Positions 34,558-42,907 of a stretch of 64,000 bases of DNA are shown here, in pieces. Under the pieces are notes generated by a model. That model made no database searches and was not told the DNA's origin. It saw only the letters and a list, made by a program, of their open reading frames with translations. Position 1 is the first letter of the stretch. Each line of letters opens with the position of its first letter. Source of the stretch: Shouchella sp047238345. GTDB lineage: Bacteria; Bacillota; Bacilli; Bacillales; Bacillaceae_D. The stretch lies in contig NZ_JBDFMQ010000001.1 in assembly GCF_047238345.1 (NCBI RefSeq), positions 992,001 to 1,056,000 on the forward strand, written 5' to 3'. Both the position numbers and the translations under genes were made by a program.

Positions 34558-35481
34558 ATGAATTGGAAACATATTGGTACAACGTCAGGTTTAGCCCTTG
34601 TGGTAACACTAGCGGCATGTGGAAATGGTGATGATAACGGGGGGAGTACTGGATCTGTAGAAGATGAAGCAGATATGATGTCTCAAGAAGATATTGCAGA
34701 AAACCTATCGGTTATAACAGGGATTGAACCTGGTGCAGGCGTTATGGATGCAACAAGAGAAGCGATTGACGTGTATAACATTGATCTTGAACTAGACGAA
34801 CTAAGTAGTGCATTTATGACACAAGAATTAGCAACAAGAATAGAAAACCATGAACCAGTGGTTGTGACTGGCTGGTCGCCACACTGGAAGTTTGAATCAT
34901 TTGACCTGAAATATTTAGATGATCCAGAAAATGTTTATGGTGACGGCGATAATATTCACACAATTGCACGTCTTGGGTTAGAAGATGATATGCCAGAAGC
35001 GTATCAAATTATGGATAACTTTTTCTGGACACCTGAAGATATGGAAACCGTTATGTTAGACATTGAAGAAGGAACAGATGAACAAGAAGCAGCAAGAAAC
35101 TGGATTAACGATAACCAAGACACCGTTGATGAGTGGACAGCGGGTGTTGAGGAAGTGGATGGTCAGCAAATTGATCTAGCCCTTGTTAACTGGGATACCG
35201 AAGTTGCATCAACAAACGTCATTGCTGCGGTTCTTGAAGATATGGGCTTTGAGCCAGAGTTATTTGAAGTAGAAGCTCCATATATGTGGCAATCACTAGC
35301 GGATGGATCAACTGACGCAAGTGTTGCAGCTTGGTTGCCATTGACGCATGTAAACTTTATGGATCAGTTCGAGGATGACCTTGAAGATCTTGGACCAAAT
35401 CTTGAAGGTGCTGTGATTGGTTTAGTTGTGCCTGAATATATGGATATTGATTCAATTGATCAATTACCGACAGCAGAATAA
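34558..35481 (+). CDS. opuAC: glycine betaine-binding lipoprotein OpuAC
   Basis: The 307-aa substrate-binding protein is anchored as a lipoprotein: signal peptide with lipobox LAAC, lipidated Cys21, then a glycine/aspartate-rich linker. Tryptophans in VTGWSPHWKF, LVNWDTEVAS and VAAWLPLTHV are positioned like the aromatic cage that holds the quaternary ammonium group. The mature part is very acidic, as expected for a protein exposed to alkaline or saline surroundings. GGAGGTCAATTACGT precedes the ATG. A strong terminator follows. Confidence 0.93.
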   Translation: MNWKHIGTTSGLALVVTLAACGNGDDNGGSTGSVEDEADMMSQEDIAENLSVITGIEPGAGVMDATREAIDVYNIDLELDELSSAFMTQELATRIENHEPVVVTGWSPHWKFESFDLKYLDDPENVYGDGDNIHTIARLGLEDDMPEAYQIMDNFFWTPEDMETVMLDIEEGTDEQEAARNWINDNQDTVDEWTAGVEEVDGQQIDLALVNWDTEVASTNVIAAVLEDMGFEPELFEVEAPYMWQSLADGSTDASVAAWLPLTHVNFMDQFEDDLEDLGPNLEGAVIGLVVPEYMDIDSIDQLPTAE

Positions 35482-35485
35482 GCGT

Positions 35486-35528
35486 AAAAAGTGGTTGAAG
35501 GCATGTATGCGTTCAACCGCTTTTTTTT
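35486..35528 (+). terminator. terminator of the opuA operon
   Basis: AAAAAGTGGTTGAA and TTCAACCGCTTTTT form the stem, followed by a long T run. It cleanly ends opuAA-AB-AC. Confidence 0.92.
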
Positions 35529-35552
35529 GTCGAAAATTTTCTTTATTATAAT

Positions 35553-35587
35553 ATATAACAGTTATTGTTAAAGATTATCTGTTATAG
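35553..35587 (+). promoter_or_regulatory. inverted-repeat operator upstream of malate synthase G
   Basis: TATAACAG (35554-35561) and CTGTTATA (35579-35586) are inverted repeats 17 bp apart; in between lies a second half-site TTGTTA. The 13-mer TATATAACAGTTA here also occurs upstream of aceA in the matching orientation, pointing to one regulator for both glyoxylate-shunt genes. Confidence 0.6.
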
Positions 35588-35626
35588 TACAATTGGATGA
35601 ACGATTGAAAGAAAGGTGTTGAAAGG

Positions 35627-37780
35627 ATGGCTTATAAACAAATTGGAAACCTTCAAGTCGCAACTACACTCCATGAATTTATTGAACAAGAGGTATTAGA
35701 AGGGATTAACGTAAAATCGGCTTTGTTTTGGAACGGATTTGAACAAATTATTCATGATCTTGCCCCTGTCAATCAACAGTTACTCGAGGAGCGAGAGTGG
35801 TTTCAAGAGGAGATTAATAAGTGGCATCAGACTCACTCATTTAAAAAAGAAGATTACCAGCAGTTTTTAATAAAAATTGGTTATTTGCAGCCGGAGCCAG
35901 AGCCTTTCACGGTTACCACGAGTGGGATTGATGATGAAATTTCTACACAGGCGGGCCCGCAGTTAGTTGTTCCAATAAATAATAGCAGATTCGCCATAAA
36001 CGCAGCCAATGCGAGGTGGGGAAGCTTATATGATGCACTTTATGGAAGCGATGTCATTAAGGTCGAAGCAACGAAGGTAGATGGGTATGATGAAGGTAGA
36101 GGAAATGAAGTCATTCGGTATGCCAAACAATTTCTAGATGAAACGATCCCTTTAGCAAAAGGTTCCCATCAGAACGTGGACGAATATAAAGTTGTTAATA
36201 AGAAACTTATAGCAACAGTAAAGGATGGAGCAGAAACTGGTTTAGCAAATGAAAGATTTTTTATTGGTTTTCAAGGAGATGAACAAGCACCAACAGCCAT
36301 CTTATTTGAGCATCACAACATGCGAATTGTTTTGCAAATTGACCGTTCACATGCAATAGGAAGGATTGATCGTGCTGGTATTAAAGACATTGTACTCGAA
36401 TCGGCTCTCACAACCATTATGGACTGCGAAGATTCTGTTACAGCAGTCGATGCAGAAGATAAAGTAGATGTCTATCGAAACTGGTTCCAACTTATGACTG
36501 GCAAAAGTATTGCCTCGTTTATGAAAAATGGTCAGAAGACGCAGCGTTCATTAAATGAAGACGATTATTACCGTTCACCAACAGGAGCTCCACTACTTGT
36601 TAAAGGTCGCTCGTTAATGTTAATTCGAAATGTTGGCCATCTAATGAAAACAGATGCGATTAAAGATGCATTCGGTCGTTCTATACCAGAAGGAATAATG
36701 GATGGCGTGATCACAGCGCTTATTGCGATGCATGATTTAGTAGGGCATTCATCAATCCAAAATTCATCAAAGCAAACCATATATATCGTAAAACCAAAAA
36801 TGCATGGTGCGAAAGAAGTTGCTTTTGCACATACACTGTTTAACAAAATTGAAGACTTACTTGGGTTAGAACGTTACACAATAAAAATTGGTGTGATGGA
36901 TGAAGAACGTCGTACTACTTTAAATTTATCGGCTTGTATTTATGAAGTAAAAGAGCGCATCTTTTTTATTAATACAGGTTTCTTAGACCGTACAGGAGAT
37001 GAAATCCATACGTCAATGGAAGCAGGTCCTGTTGTTCGAAAGCATGAAATGAAGGAAACGAAGTGGATTCAGTCTTATGAAAAAGCAAATGTTCAAACTG
37101 GCTTAAATGCGCAATTTCAAGGAAGAGCACAAATTGGCAAAGGCATGTGGGCAATGCCTGATGAAATGGCTGCATTAGTTAAAGAAAAAGGAAACCAGCT
37201 CAAGGCAGGAGCTTCTACGGCCTGGGTTCCATCACCAACAGCAGCGACACTTCATGCATTACACTATCATCAAATCAATGTAATTGATACGCAAACGCAG
37301 TTAAACGTCAGTTATGTTGATTACCGGAATGATTTATTAGAGATTCCCCTTGCCAGTCGTCCATATGAACAGGAAGAAATTGAAGAAGAGCTCGATAATA
37401 ATATTCAAAGTATCTTAGGATACGTGGTTAGGTGGATTGATCAAGGGATTGGTTGTTCAAAAGTCCCAGATATTCATCATATGGCGCTAATGGAAGATCG
37501 AGCAACACTTCGAATTTCAAGTCAGTTATTAGCTAATTGGCTGTATCATGGCGTTTGTACGAAGGAACAACTCGAACAATCATTTAAAAAAATGGCCAGG
37601 ATTGTGGATAAACAAAATGAGCACGATTCTCTTTATCAATCGTTATTAAGGGATGAATCGGTCGCATTCCAAGCAGCAAAAGAGCTCGTTTATTCAGGGA
37701 AAATTCAACCTTCTGGCTACACAGAACCAATCTTGCATAGTCGTCGACAAGAAGCGAAACAGATAACATTAAAAGCGTAG
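35627..37780 (+). CDS. glcB: malate synthase G
   Basis: The 717-aa enzyme condenses glyoxylate and acetyl-CoA to malate. Its length and TIM-barrel layout match the monomeric G isoform, not the roughly 530-aa A form. IMDCEDSVTAVDAEDKV (about residue 265), KMHGAKEVAFAHTLF and IGVMDEERRTTLNLSACI (about residues 422-440, with catalytic Arg) are family signatures. It pairs functionally with isocitrate lyase, encoded convergently. GAAAGGTGTTGAAAGG precedes the ATG. Two terminator hairpins follow. Confidence 0.95.
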   Translation: MAYKQIGNLQVATTLHEFIEQEVLEGINVKSALFWNGFEQIIHDLAPVNQQLLEEREWFQEEINKWHQTHSFKKEDYQQFLIKIGYLQPEPEPFTVTTSGIDDEISTQAGPQLVVPINNSRFAINAANARWGSLYDALYGSDVIKVEATKVDGYDEGRGNEVIRYAKQFLDETIPLAKGSHQNVDEYKVVNKKLIATVKDGAETGLANERFFIGFQGDEQAPTAILFEHHNMRIVLQIDRSHAIGRIDRAGIKDIVLESALTTIMDCEDSVTAVDAEDKVDVYRNWFQLMTGKSIASFMKNGQKTQRSLNEDDYYRSPTGAPLLVKGRSLMLIRNVGHLMKTDAIKDAFGRSIPEGIMDGVITALIAMHDLVGHSSIQNSSKQTIYIVKPKMHGAKEVAFAHTLFNKIEDLLGLERYTIKIGVMDEERRTTLNLSACIYEVKERIFFINTGFLDRTGDEIHTSMEAGPVVRKHEMKETKWIQSYEKANVQTGLNAQFQGRAQIGKGMWAMPDEMAALVKEKGNQLKAGASTAWVPSPTAATLHALHYHQINVIDTQTQLNVSYVDYRNDLLEIPLASRPYEQEEIEEELDNNIQSILGYVVRWIDQGIGCSKVPDIHHMALMEDRATLRISSQLLANWLYHGVCTKEQLEQSFKKMARIVDKQNEHDSLYQSLLRDESVAFQAAKELVYSGKIQPSGYTEPILHSRRQEAKQITLKA

Positions 37781-37788
37781 AACGGAAG

Positions 37789-37818
37789 AGGGCGATTGCA
37801 TAAAGATCGCCCTTTTTT
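37789..37818 (+). terminator. terminator of glcB
   Basis: GGGCGAT and ATCGCCC flank a short loop and are followed by TTTTTT, 9 nt after the stop codon. Confidence 0.85.
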
Positions 37819-37850
37819 GATGCAACAAAAAGGGAAACTATGAGTATTTT

Positions 37851-37888
37851 AAAAAGGCTACTAATTCACCGAATTAGTAGCCTTTTCT
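37851..37888. terminator. perfect bidirectional terminator between glcB and the aceA unit
   Basis: AAAAGGCTACTAATTC and GAATTAGTAGCCTTTT form a perfect 16-bp stem with a 3-nt loop. T-rich tails lie on both strands, so it can stop read-through from glcB and end the aceA transcript from the other side. Confidence 0.9.
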
Positions 37889-38023
37889 TTGTTCTCTATT
37901 ATGTTGTGATAGGAACCCGAGACTCCTGTTGTAAAAGCGAGGGGGGGTTCTCTTATAACAGATTATCATTGTTCGTCTTTTAAAAAGAACCTTGGGTTGT
38001 GTTCCGGTCTCTTTGCTAAAAAC

Positions 38024-38128
38024 TTATTCTTCTGTTTTGCTTAAGCAGTAGTCGCATTGAGTAAAGCTTGGTTCTTTCATTGAAATCTTCTTTCCACAAT
38101 CCGTACAAACCGTTGTTGTTTCCTGCAC
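38024..38128 (-). CDS. tiny zinc-ribbon protein (YhfH-like)
   Basis: The 34-aa protein has two CxxC pairs: CTDC near residues 8-11 and CDYC near 25-28, joined by GKKISMKEPSFTQ. It fits the YhfH type of small Bacillus zinc-ribbon proteins. It starts with GTG 38128, preceded by AAAGGAG at 8 nt. It lies 38 nt downstream of aceA on the same strand and is probably co-transcribed with it. Function unknown. The CxxC-x(13)-CxxC pattern and the binding site make it a credible gene despite its size. Confidence 0.7.
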   Translation of the reverse strand: MQETTTVCTDCGKKISMKEPSFTQCDYCLSKTEE

Positions 38129-38165
38129 GTTGACCACTCCTTTCTTAATTAGTCAAAATTCCAGT

Positions 38166-39446
38166 TTACGAGAATTGTTCAGTCTCAGTGGAGCCGCTCA
38201 TTGCTCTGGTAGAAGAGGTCCCTCCTGAAATAACGGAAACCACTTCATCAAAATAACCTGTACCGACTTCGCGTTGATGCCTTGTCGCAGTGTACCCTTT
38301 TTGTTCGTTTGAAAATTCTTGTTGCTGAAGTTCTGAGTAAGCCCCCATTCCTCGAGTCGAGTAACCGTTTGCAAGTTCGAACATGCTGTTATTTAAAGCA
38401 TGGAAGCCAGCTAGCGTAACAAACTGGAACTTATAGCCCATTTCACCCAGGCGTTCTTGGAATGTTTCAATTTCGTCGTCCGATAATTTTGCTTTCCAGT
38501 TAAATGACGGAGAGCAGTTATAAGCAAGTAGTTTTCCAGGGAATTTCTCATGAATGGCATCAGCAAACGCTTGTGCCTCGTCTAAATTAGGTTCGGATGT
38601 TTCACACCAAATTAAATCGGCGTAAGGGGCATAAGCAAGTCCTCGAGCAATGGCTTGATCTAAGCCAGCATTTGTACGAAAAAATCCTTCTTCTGTCCGG
38701 TTTTGACTAGCGATAAAGTGATGGTCGTATGGATCAATGTCGCTCGTAAGCAAGTCGGCTGCATTCGCATCTGTACGAGCGATAATGAGTGTTGGAACAC
38801 CTAAAACATCAGCAGCTAGTCGAGCGGCAATTAAGTTTTGTACGGCAGTACGTGTAGGGATAAGTACCTTTCCACCTAAATGGCCACATTTCTTTTCAGA
38901 TGCAAGTTGATCTTCAAAGTGAACACCAGCAGCACCTGCTTCTATCATTGACTTTGTTAATTCGTATACATTTAAACGTCCACCAAAACCTGCTTCTCCA
39001 TCTGCAACAATTGGAGCGAACCAGTGTGTAGACGAGTCTCCCTCAGCAAATTCAATCTGATCAGCACGTTGAAGAGCTTGATTAATATTTTTTACAATTT
39101 TAGGAACACTATTAGCAGGGTATAAGCTTTGATCAGGATACATCTGCCCTGATAAATTAGCGTCTGCAGCTACTTGCCAGCCACTGAGGTAGATGGCTTT
39201 TAAACCAGCCTTTACTTGTTGAACCGCTTGGTTTCCTGTTAGTGCTCCAAGGGCGCGAACAAATGGGTCAGTATGAATAAGATCCCACAAGCGTTCAGCT
39301 CCTTTTTCAGCAAACGTATAGTTGATTGCCATAGATCCTCTTAAACCGATTACATCTGCCGCGGAATAACCTCGGGTAACGCCTTCCCATCTTGTTTCTG
39401 TTTCCCATTGTTGTTGTAATTGTTCAGCTGCTTTTACACGATTCAT
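38166..39446 (-). CDS. aceA: isocitrate lyase
   Basis: The 426-aa enzyme splits isocitrate to glyoxylate and succinate, the first step of the glyoxylate bypass. The catalytic loop KKCGHLGGK carries Cys187. Other signatures are IYLSGWQVAADAN, VADGEAGFGG (metal site) and WCETSEPNLDEAQ. It allows growth on acetate or fatty acids together with malate synthase G next door. ATG 39446 is preferred (AGGAGAG 6 nt before); ATG 39452 abuts that site. Its promoter and a palindromic site are just upstream. Confidence 0.96.
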   Translation of the reverse strand: MNRVKAAEQLQQQWETETRWEGVTRGYSAADVIGLRGSMAINYTFAEKGAERLWDLIHTDPFVRALGALTGNQAVQQVKAGLKAIYLSGWQVAADANLSGQMYPDQSLYPANSVPKIVKNINQALQRADQIEFAEGDSSTHWFAPIVADGEAGFGGRLNVYELTKSMIEAGAAGVHFEDQLASEKKCGHLGGKVLIPTRTAVQNLIAARLAADVLGVPTLIIARTDANAADLLTSDIDPYDHHFIASQNRTEEGFFRTNAGLDQAIARGLAYAPYADLIWCETSEPNLDEAQAFADAIHEKFPGKLLAYNCSPSFNWKAKLSDDEIETFQERLGEMGYKFQFVTLAGFHALNNSMFELANGYSTRGMGAYSELQQQEFSNEQKGYTATRHQREVGTGYFDEVVSVISGGTSSTRAMSGSTETEQFS

Positions 39447-39460
39447 TTTCATCTCTCCTC

Positions 39461-39525
39461 TAACTGTTATATAACAATTAATTTATTTAATAACTATACT
39501 ATTACAGAGGGTGAGAGAACGTCAA
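39461..39525 (-). promoter_or_regulatory. aceA promoter with downstream operator
   Basis: On the minus strand TTGACG (39525-39520) and TAGTAT (39501-39496) are 18 bp apart. About 10-28 nt after the predicted start lies TTGTTATATAACAGTTA (within 39461-39478), whose TGTTATATAACA part is palindromic and whose TATATAACAGTTA is shared with the glcB upstream region. The position suggests a repressor site. Confidence 0.65.
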
Positions 39526-39652
39526 TGCTTTTTTGAAAAAGTCTTACAATTATTTTCGACAAATTGGCTTTTGAGTAAATAGACGGTATAACAAACTGTT
39601 TATATGCAGAAAATAATGGATGAGACTGAAGAAAAAGCAGAGGGAAGATATT

Positions 39653-39934
39653 ATGTTTATTTTCATTGTATTGTTTCTAATCGTTCCAACAATTTTCATG
39701 TTATTAGCAAGACAATCTTTTTTTATTGAAAAAATATTTTCACTTGTTGCCGTGATAAGTTTGTTTACTTTCGGGTCAATAACCATGTCGGCTGTATACC
39801 AAATTTTAGATAACCAAACAGTGTTTATGACCTCGATCCATGCCGTGTTTCTTGAACCATTTTTTTTGGTATCAGGTGGCTATTTGTTATTCTTTTTGGC
39901 GTATCGTCTGTTGGATGATTTATTTCAATGGTAG
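39653..39934 (+). CDS. small membrane protein of unknown function
   Basis: The 93-aa protein has three hydrophobic segments (about 1-20, 25-48 and 60-85) and no recognised motif. ATG 39653 is chosen because AGAGGGAAGA precedes it; an in-frame ATG at 39620 would add a charged leader. It stands alone between aceA and a repeat-rich spacer. Confidence 0.5.
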   Translation: MFIFIVLFLIVPTIFMLLARQSFFIEKIFSLVAVISLFTFGSITMSAVYQILDNQTVFMTSIHAVFLEPFFLVSGGYLLFFLAYRLLDDLFQW

Positions 39935-39967
39935 TAAAGTTTTTGAGGCGCATATTTGTGGATTAGT

Positions 39968-40112
39968 TCAATTTCATAATTGCTTATGAAAGAAGAGAGT
40001 CGAACAAATGTTATTTGGTGTAAGACATTGGTGCGAAAATGGCTGAGGCCTTGCCCATGGAAAAGAAGACACCGTGAGCACGCAGCGCAAACGGATGTCG
40101 CGCTTGTGCTGT
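39968..40112. repeat. relic of the dispersed MITE-like repeat
   Basis: TCAATTTCAT at the left edge equals the inner 10 bases of the terminal repeat at 5829. GAAAATGGCTGAGGCC.TGCCC..GGAAAAG (40034-40066) matches the GC-rich core of the copy at 50.3 kb. AGCAC-AGCGC and GCGCT-GTGCT then form a hairpin (40077-40110). The right terminal repeat was not found. No gene is visible in this 330-bp spacer. Confidence 0.5.
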
Positions 40113-40145
40113 GATGAAAATGTTAGGCAATTGAGGAAAATGTCC

Positions 40146-40202
40146 GTTTTTTAAAAGACACAACAATCGTGGTTTGCTGCATGTTGTTACGCTTTTAAAA
40201 TA
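40146..40202. repeat. imperfect inverted repeat
   Basis: TTTTTTAAAAG-AACAA and TTGTT-CTTTTAAAAT are arranged as a hairpin of about 55 nt. It may be a terminator-like or repeat-derived structure; it cannot be tied to a gene with certainty. Confidence 0.4.
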
Positions 40203-40268
40203 GGTACAAGAAGATATTTTTCCGAGTATTTTTATTTGTATTATTACATTTTCTTTGGTACAGTAAAG

Positions 40269-40475
40269 TCATGATGGATTGATGACATGTGGCTGTTGAT
40301 GCGTTTGTTTTTGTTTTTTCTCTAAGCATAATTCAAGCCATTTAATCGTACCGAAGAAAACAAGGATATATTGAATAATTGTTAATTGTTTGATGGGTTT
40401 TGCCGATAATAAATAAAACACAACTGTTAAAACAAATGACAGGATAACAAAAGGGTTATCTATGCGTTTAATCAT
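40269..40475 (-). CDS. small two-helix membrane protein of unknown function
   Basis: The 68-aa protein has two hydrophobic helices (about 8-27 and 31-48) and a basic, glutamine/histidine-rich tail. ATG 40475 is set by GGAGGGATCACC just upstream; earlier in-frame codons lie before that site. It is divergent from yerA across a short palindrome (40497-40515). No family is recognised. Confidence 0.55.
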   Translation of the reverse strand: MIKRIDNPFVILSFVLTVVFYLLSAKPIKQLTIIQYILVFFGTIKWLELCLEKKQKQTHQQPHVINPS

Positions 40476-40496
40476 GGTGATCCCTCCAAAAAAAAG

Positions 40497-40515
40497 TTGT
40501 GATGAAATGTCACAA
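40497..40515. promoter_or_regulatory. palindrome in a divergent promoter region
   Basis: TTGTGA and TCACAA are perfect inverted 6-mers separated by 7 bp, placed between two divergent genes. A possible yerA promoter lies at TTCAAC (40516-40521) and TATGAT 18 bp on. Operator status is inference. Confidence 0.45.
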
Positions 40516-40573
40516 TTCAACATCATTCTCACCCTGATCTATGATAAGATGGGTGAAAGATTGAACAGATGAA

Positions 40574-42328
40574 ATGAGTGATAAAATGACGACTGAGCGA
40601 ATACAGCGATGGACCAAGACGAGACTAAGGGAACATTTAAGTGTTATTCGAGGAGAACGCCCGCCTACCTTAGTTCTCAAACATGCCACTTACTTGAATT
40701 TTGCAAGAAGAAAATGGGTTGAAGCCAATATATGGATAGCAGATGATCAAATCGTCTACGTTGGTCAAGATTTACCTGAGATGTTAGGAGATGCTGAAGT
40801 GGTTGACTGTACCGGACAATTTATTGTTCCAGGTTACATTGAACATCACGCTCATCCATTTCAATTATATAATCCCCATAGTTTAGCTCAATATGCATCT
40901 GAACGAGGTACAACAACGTTGATCAATGACAATCTAGTTTATTTTTTAAACTTAGAAAAAAAGAAAGCGCTTTCTTTGATAGAAAAGCTTGAAGAATTGC
41001 CGACGACGATGTATTGGTGGACGAGATACGATTCGCAATCAGAATTATTAAAGGATGAGATGTTCTCTAATTCCAAAATTAAATCTTGGCTTGAGCATCA
41101 TCTTGTCGTTCAAGGTGGGGAATTAACATCTTGGCCGAAAGTGTTACAAGGTGACGATACAATCTTGCACTGGATGCAAGAAACGACACGACTTCGTAAG
41201 CCAATTGAAGGGCATATGCCGGGTGCATCGGAGAAGACGTTATCTCAGATGGCGTTGTTAGGTGTTACTTGCGACCACGAAGCGATAACAGGTGAAGAAG
41301 TCATTCGTAGGTTGGACGTAGGATATACGGCTTCTTTGCGTCATTCTTCCATTCGACCAGATTTGCCGCGATTATTTGAGGAGTTAAAAGAACTAGGTGT
41401 AGACTATTTCGGCCGCTGCTTGATGACAACGGACGGCTCGCCACCATCTTTTTATGAAGAAGGCATTATGAATACATGTATTCAAATTGCCATTGATGCA
41501 GGGATTAACCCAATCGATGCTTATGGTATGGCAACGTACTATGTAGCTCGTTATTACAATGTTGATCATAAGCTAGGTATGATTGGGCCTGGTCGAATTG
41601 CTCATTTGAATTTCTTATCAGCGAAAGATGCTCCTACGCCAGTAAGTGTTCTTGCCAAAGGACAGTGGGTTCGACGCGATGGAAAGGACATTAGGCAGGA
41701 ACAAACGTTTAATTGGTCTGATTACGGAATAAATCCAATCGAATTTAATTGGGAATTGTCTGAGGATGAGCTTCATTTTTCCATGCCAATGGGGATTGAA
41801 ATGACGAATGCGGTGATTCTAAAACCTTATCAAACCATGCTTGAAACGTCTGCAACGGATTTATCAACAGACCACGACGAATCGTTTTTTGCAATGATTG
41901 ATAAAAAAGGAAAATGGCTCGTTACCACAACTCTTAAAGGGTTTGCAACTTCTGTGATGGGCTTAGCCAGTTCCTATTCATACACAGGGGACGTCATATT
42001 AATCGGAAAATCATTAAAGGCAATGGTGCAAGCGTTTAATGAGTTAAAGAAGCAAGGTGGCGGATTAATTCTCATTGAAGATGAAGAAGTGATTGACCGC
42101 ATCGAGCTACCACTGCTCGGGATGATGTCTGATGAACCGATGGAAGTCATTATGGAGCAGGAACGCAGTTTTACGAAGAAGTTAAGAGATCGAGGTTATC
42201 AGCACGAGGATCCTATGTATAGTTTGCAATTCTTTTCGTCTACTCACCTTCCTTATATTCGTGTTACGCAAAAAGGGATCTATGATGTTCGCAAGAAAAG
42301 AATTTTATTTCCAGCAATAATGAGGTAA
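40574..42328 (+). CDS. adenine deaminase-related amidohydrolase (YerA-like)
   Basis: The 584-aa protein of the amidohydrolase superfamily has a metal site HAH in IEHHAHPFQ (about residue 95), HM in GHMPGAS (about 215) and the Asp in MTTDGSPPS. The C-terminal domain is that of adenine deaminases, so it probably deaminates a purine or related heterocycle. B. subtilis YerA occupies the same locus and its activity is not settled. It differs clearly from the true AdeC encoded two genes later. ATG 40574 is used, although ATG 40586 is also possible; no strong binding site is seen. Confidence 0.8.
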   Translation: MSDKMTTERIQRWTKTRLREHLSVIRGERPPTLVLKHATYLNFARRKWVEANIWIADDQIVYVGQDLPEMLGDAEVVDCTGQFIVPGYIEHHAHPFQLYNPHSLAQYASERGTTTLINDNLVYFLNLEKKKALSLIEKLEELPTTMYWWTRYDSQSELLKDEMFSNSKIKSWLEHHLVVQGGELTSWPKVLQGDDTILHWMQETTRLRKPIEGHMPGASEKTLSQMALLGVTCDHEAITGEEVIRRLDVGYTASLRHSSIRPDLPRLFEELKELGVDYFGRCLMTTDGSPPSFYEEGIMNTCIQIAIDAGINPIDAYGMATYYVARYYNVDHKLGMIGPGRIAHLNFLSAKDAPTPVSVLAKGQWVRRDGKDIRQEQTFNWSDYGINPIEFNWELSEDELHFSMPMGIEMTNAVILKPYQTMLETSATDLSTDHDESFFAMIDKKGKWLVTTTLKGFATSVMGLASSYSYTGDVILIGKSLKAMVQAFNELKKQGGGLILIEDEEVIDRIELPLLGMMSDEPMEVIMEQERSFTKKLRDRGYQHEDPMYSLQFFSSTHLPYIRVTQKGIYDVRKKRILFPAIMR

Positions 42329-42408
42329 AATAAAATTACTTTGGTGCTTTACCACTTTAAAAAATAAGCGCATCATAAGAGAAGCACTTAACTCGAAAGG
42401 TGTGACAT

Positions 42409-42729
42409 GTGTTGCAAATAAATAAATTAAGAGGGAAAGAATTGGATCAGCTGTTCCAAGCGATCCTTTCCTTAAAAGATGTTGAAGAAGCCTATGAATT
42501 CTTTGATGATTTATGCACGATTAACGAGATTCAGTCTCTTGCTCAGCGCCTTGAAGTTGCTCGAATGTTACGTGATGGCTATACGTATCATAAGATTGAA
42601 ACCGAGACAGGTGCAAGTACAGCAACGATTTCTCGTGTGAAGCGTTGTTTGAATTACGGCAATGATGGCTATCGGATGACGCTAGACCGCATTGATGCAC
42701 AAGAGCTTGAAAAAACACAAGATGCATAA
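42409..42729 (+). CDS. yerC: YerC/YecD family TrpR-like DNA-binding protein
   Basis: The 106-aa protein of the TrpR superfamily has the helix-turn-helix at about 55-85: AQRLEVARMLRDGYTYHKIETETGASTATISRVKR. Members are putative regulators with unknown targets. The usual neighbour yerB is missing here, and yerC stands directly between two adenine-deaminase-type genes. GTG 42409 follows AAAGGTGTGA; TTG one codon later is an alternative. Confidence 0.88.
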   Translation: MLQINKLRGKELDQLFQAILSLKDVEEAYEFFDDLCTINEIQSLAQRLEVARMLRDGYTYHKIETETGASTATISRVKRCLNYGNDGYRMTLDRIDAQELEKTQDA

Positions 42730-42740
42730 GGAAAGATGAA

Positions 42741-42772
42741 AGGCTCGTGGAAATTTTCTGCGAGCTTTTTTA
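42741..42772 (+). terminator. terminator after yerC
   Basis: GCTCG and CGAGC, extended by GAAA/TTTC pairing, form a stem followed by TTTTTT. Confidence 0.75.
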
Positions 42773-42907
42773 ACGTTTATCATGAAACTGGGGAGGGAGT
42801 AAGGTAAACTTTACATGAATATTCTTGCTAATAAGATTTTCGGAAAAGAATGGTACTAGCGGGCAAGATTCGCTACAATAAACGTTAAAAACAAAAGGAG
42901 CCCGTTT

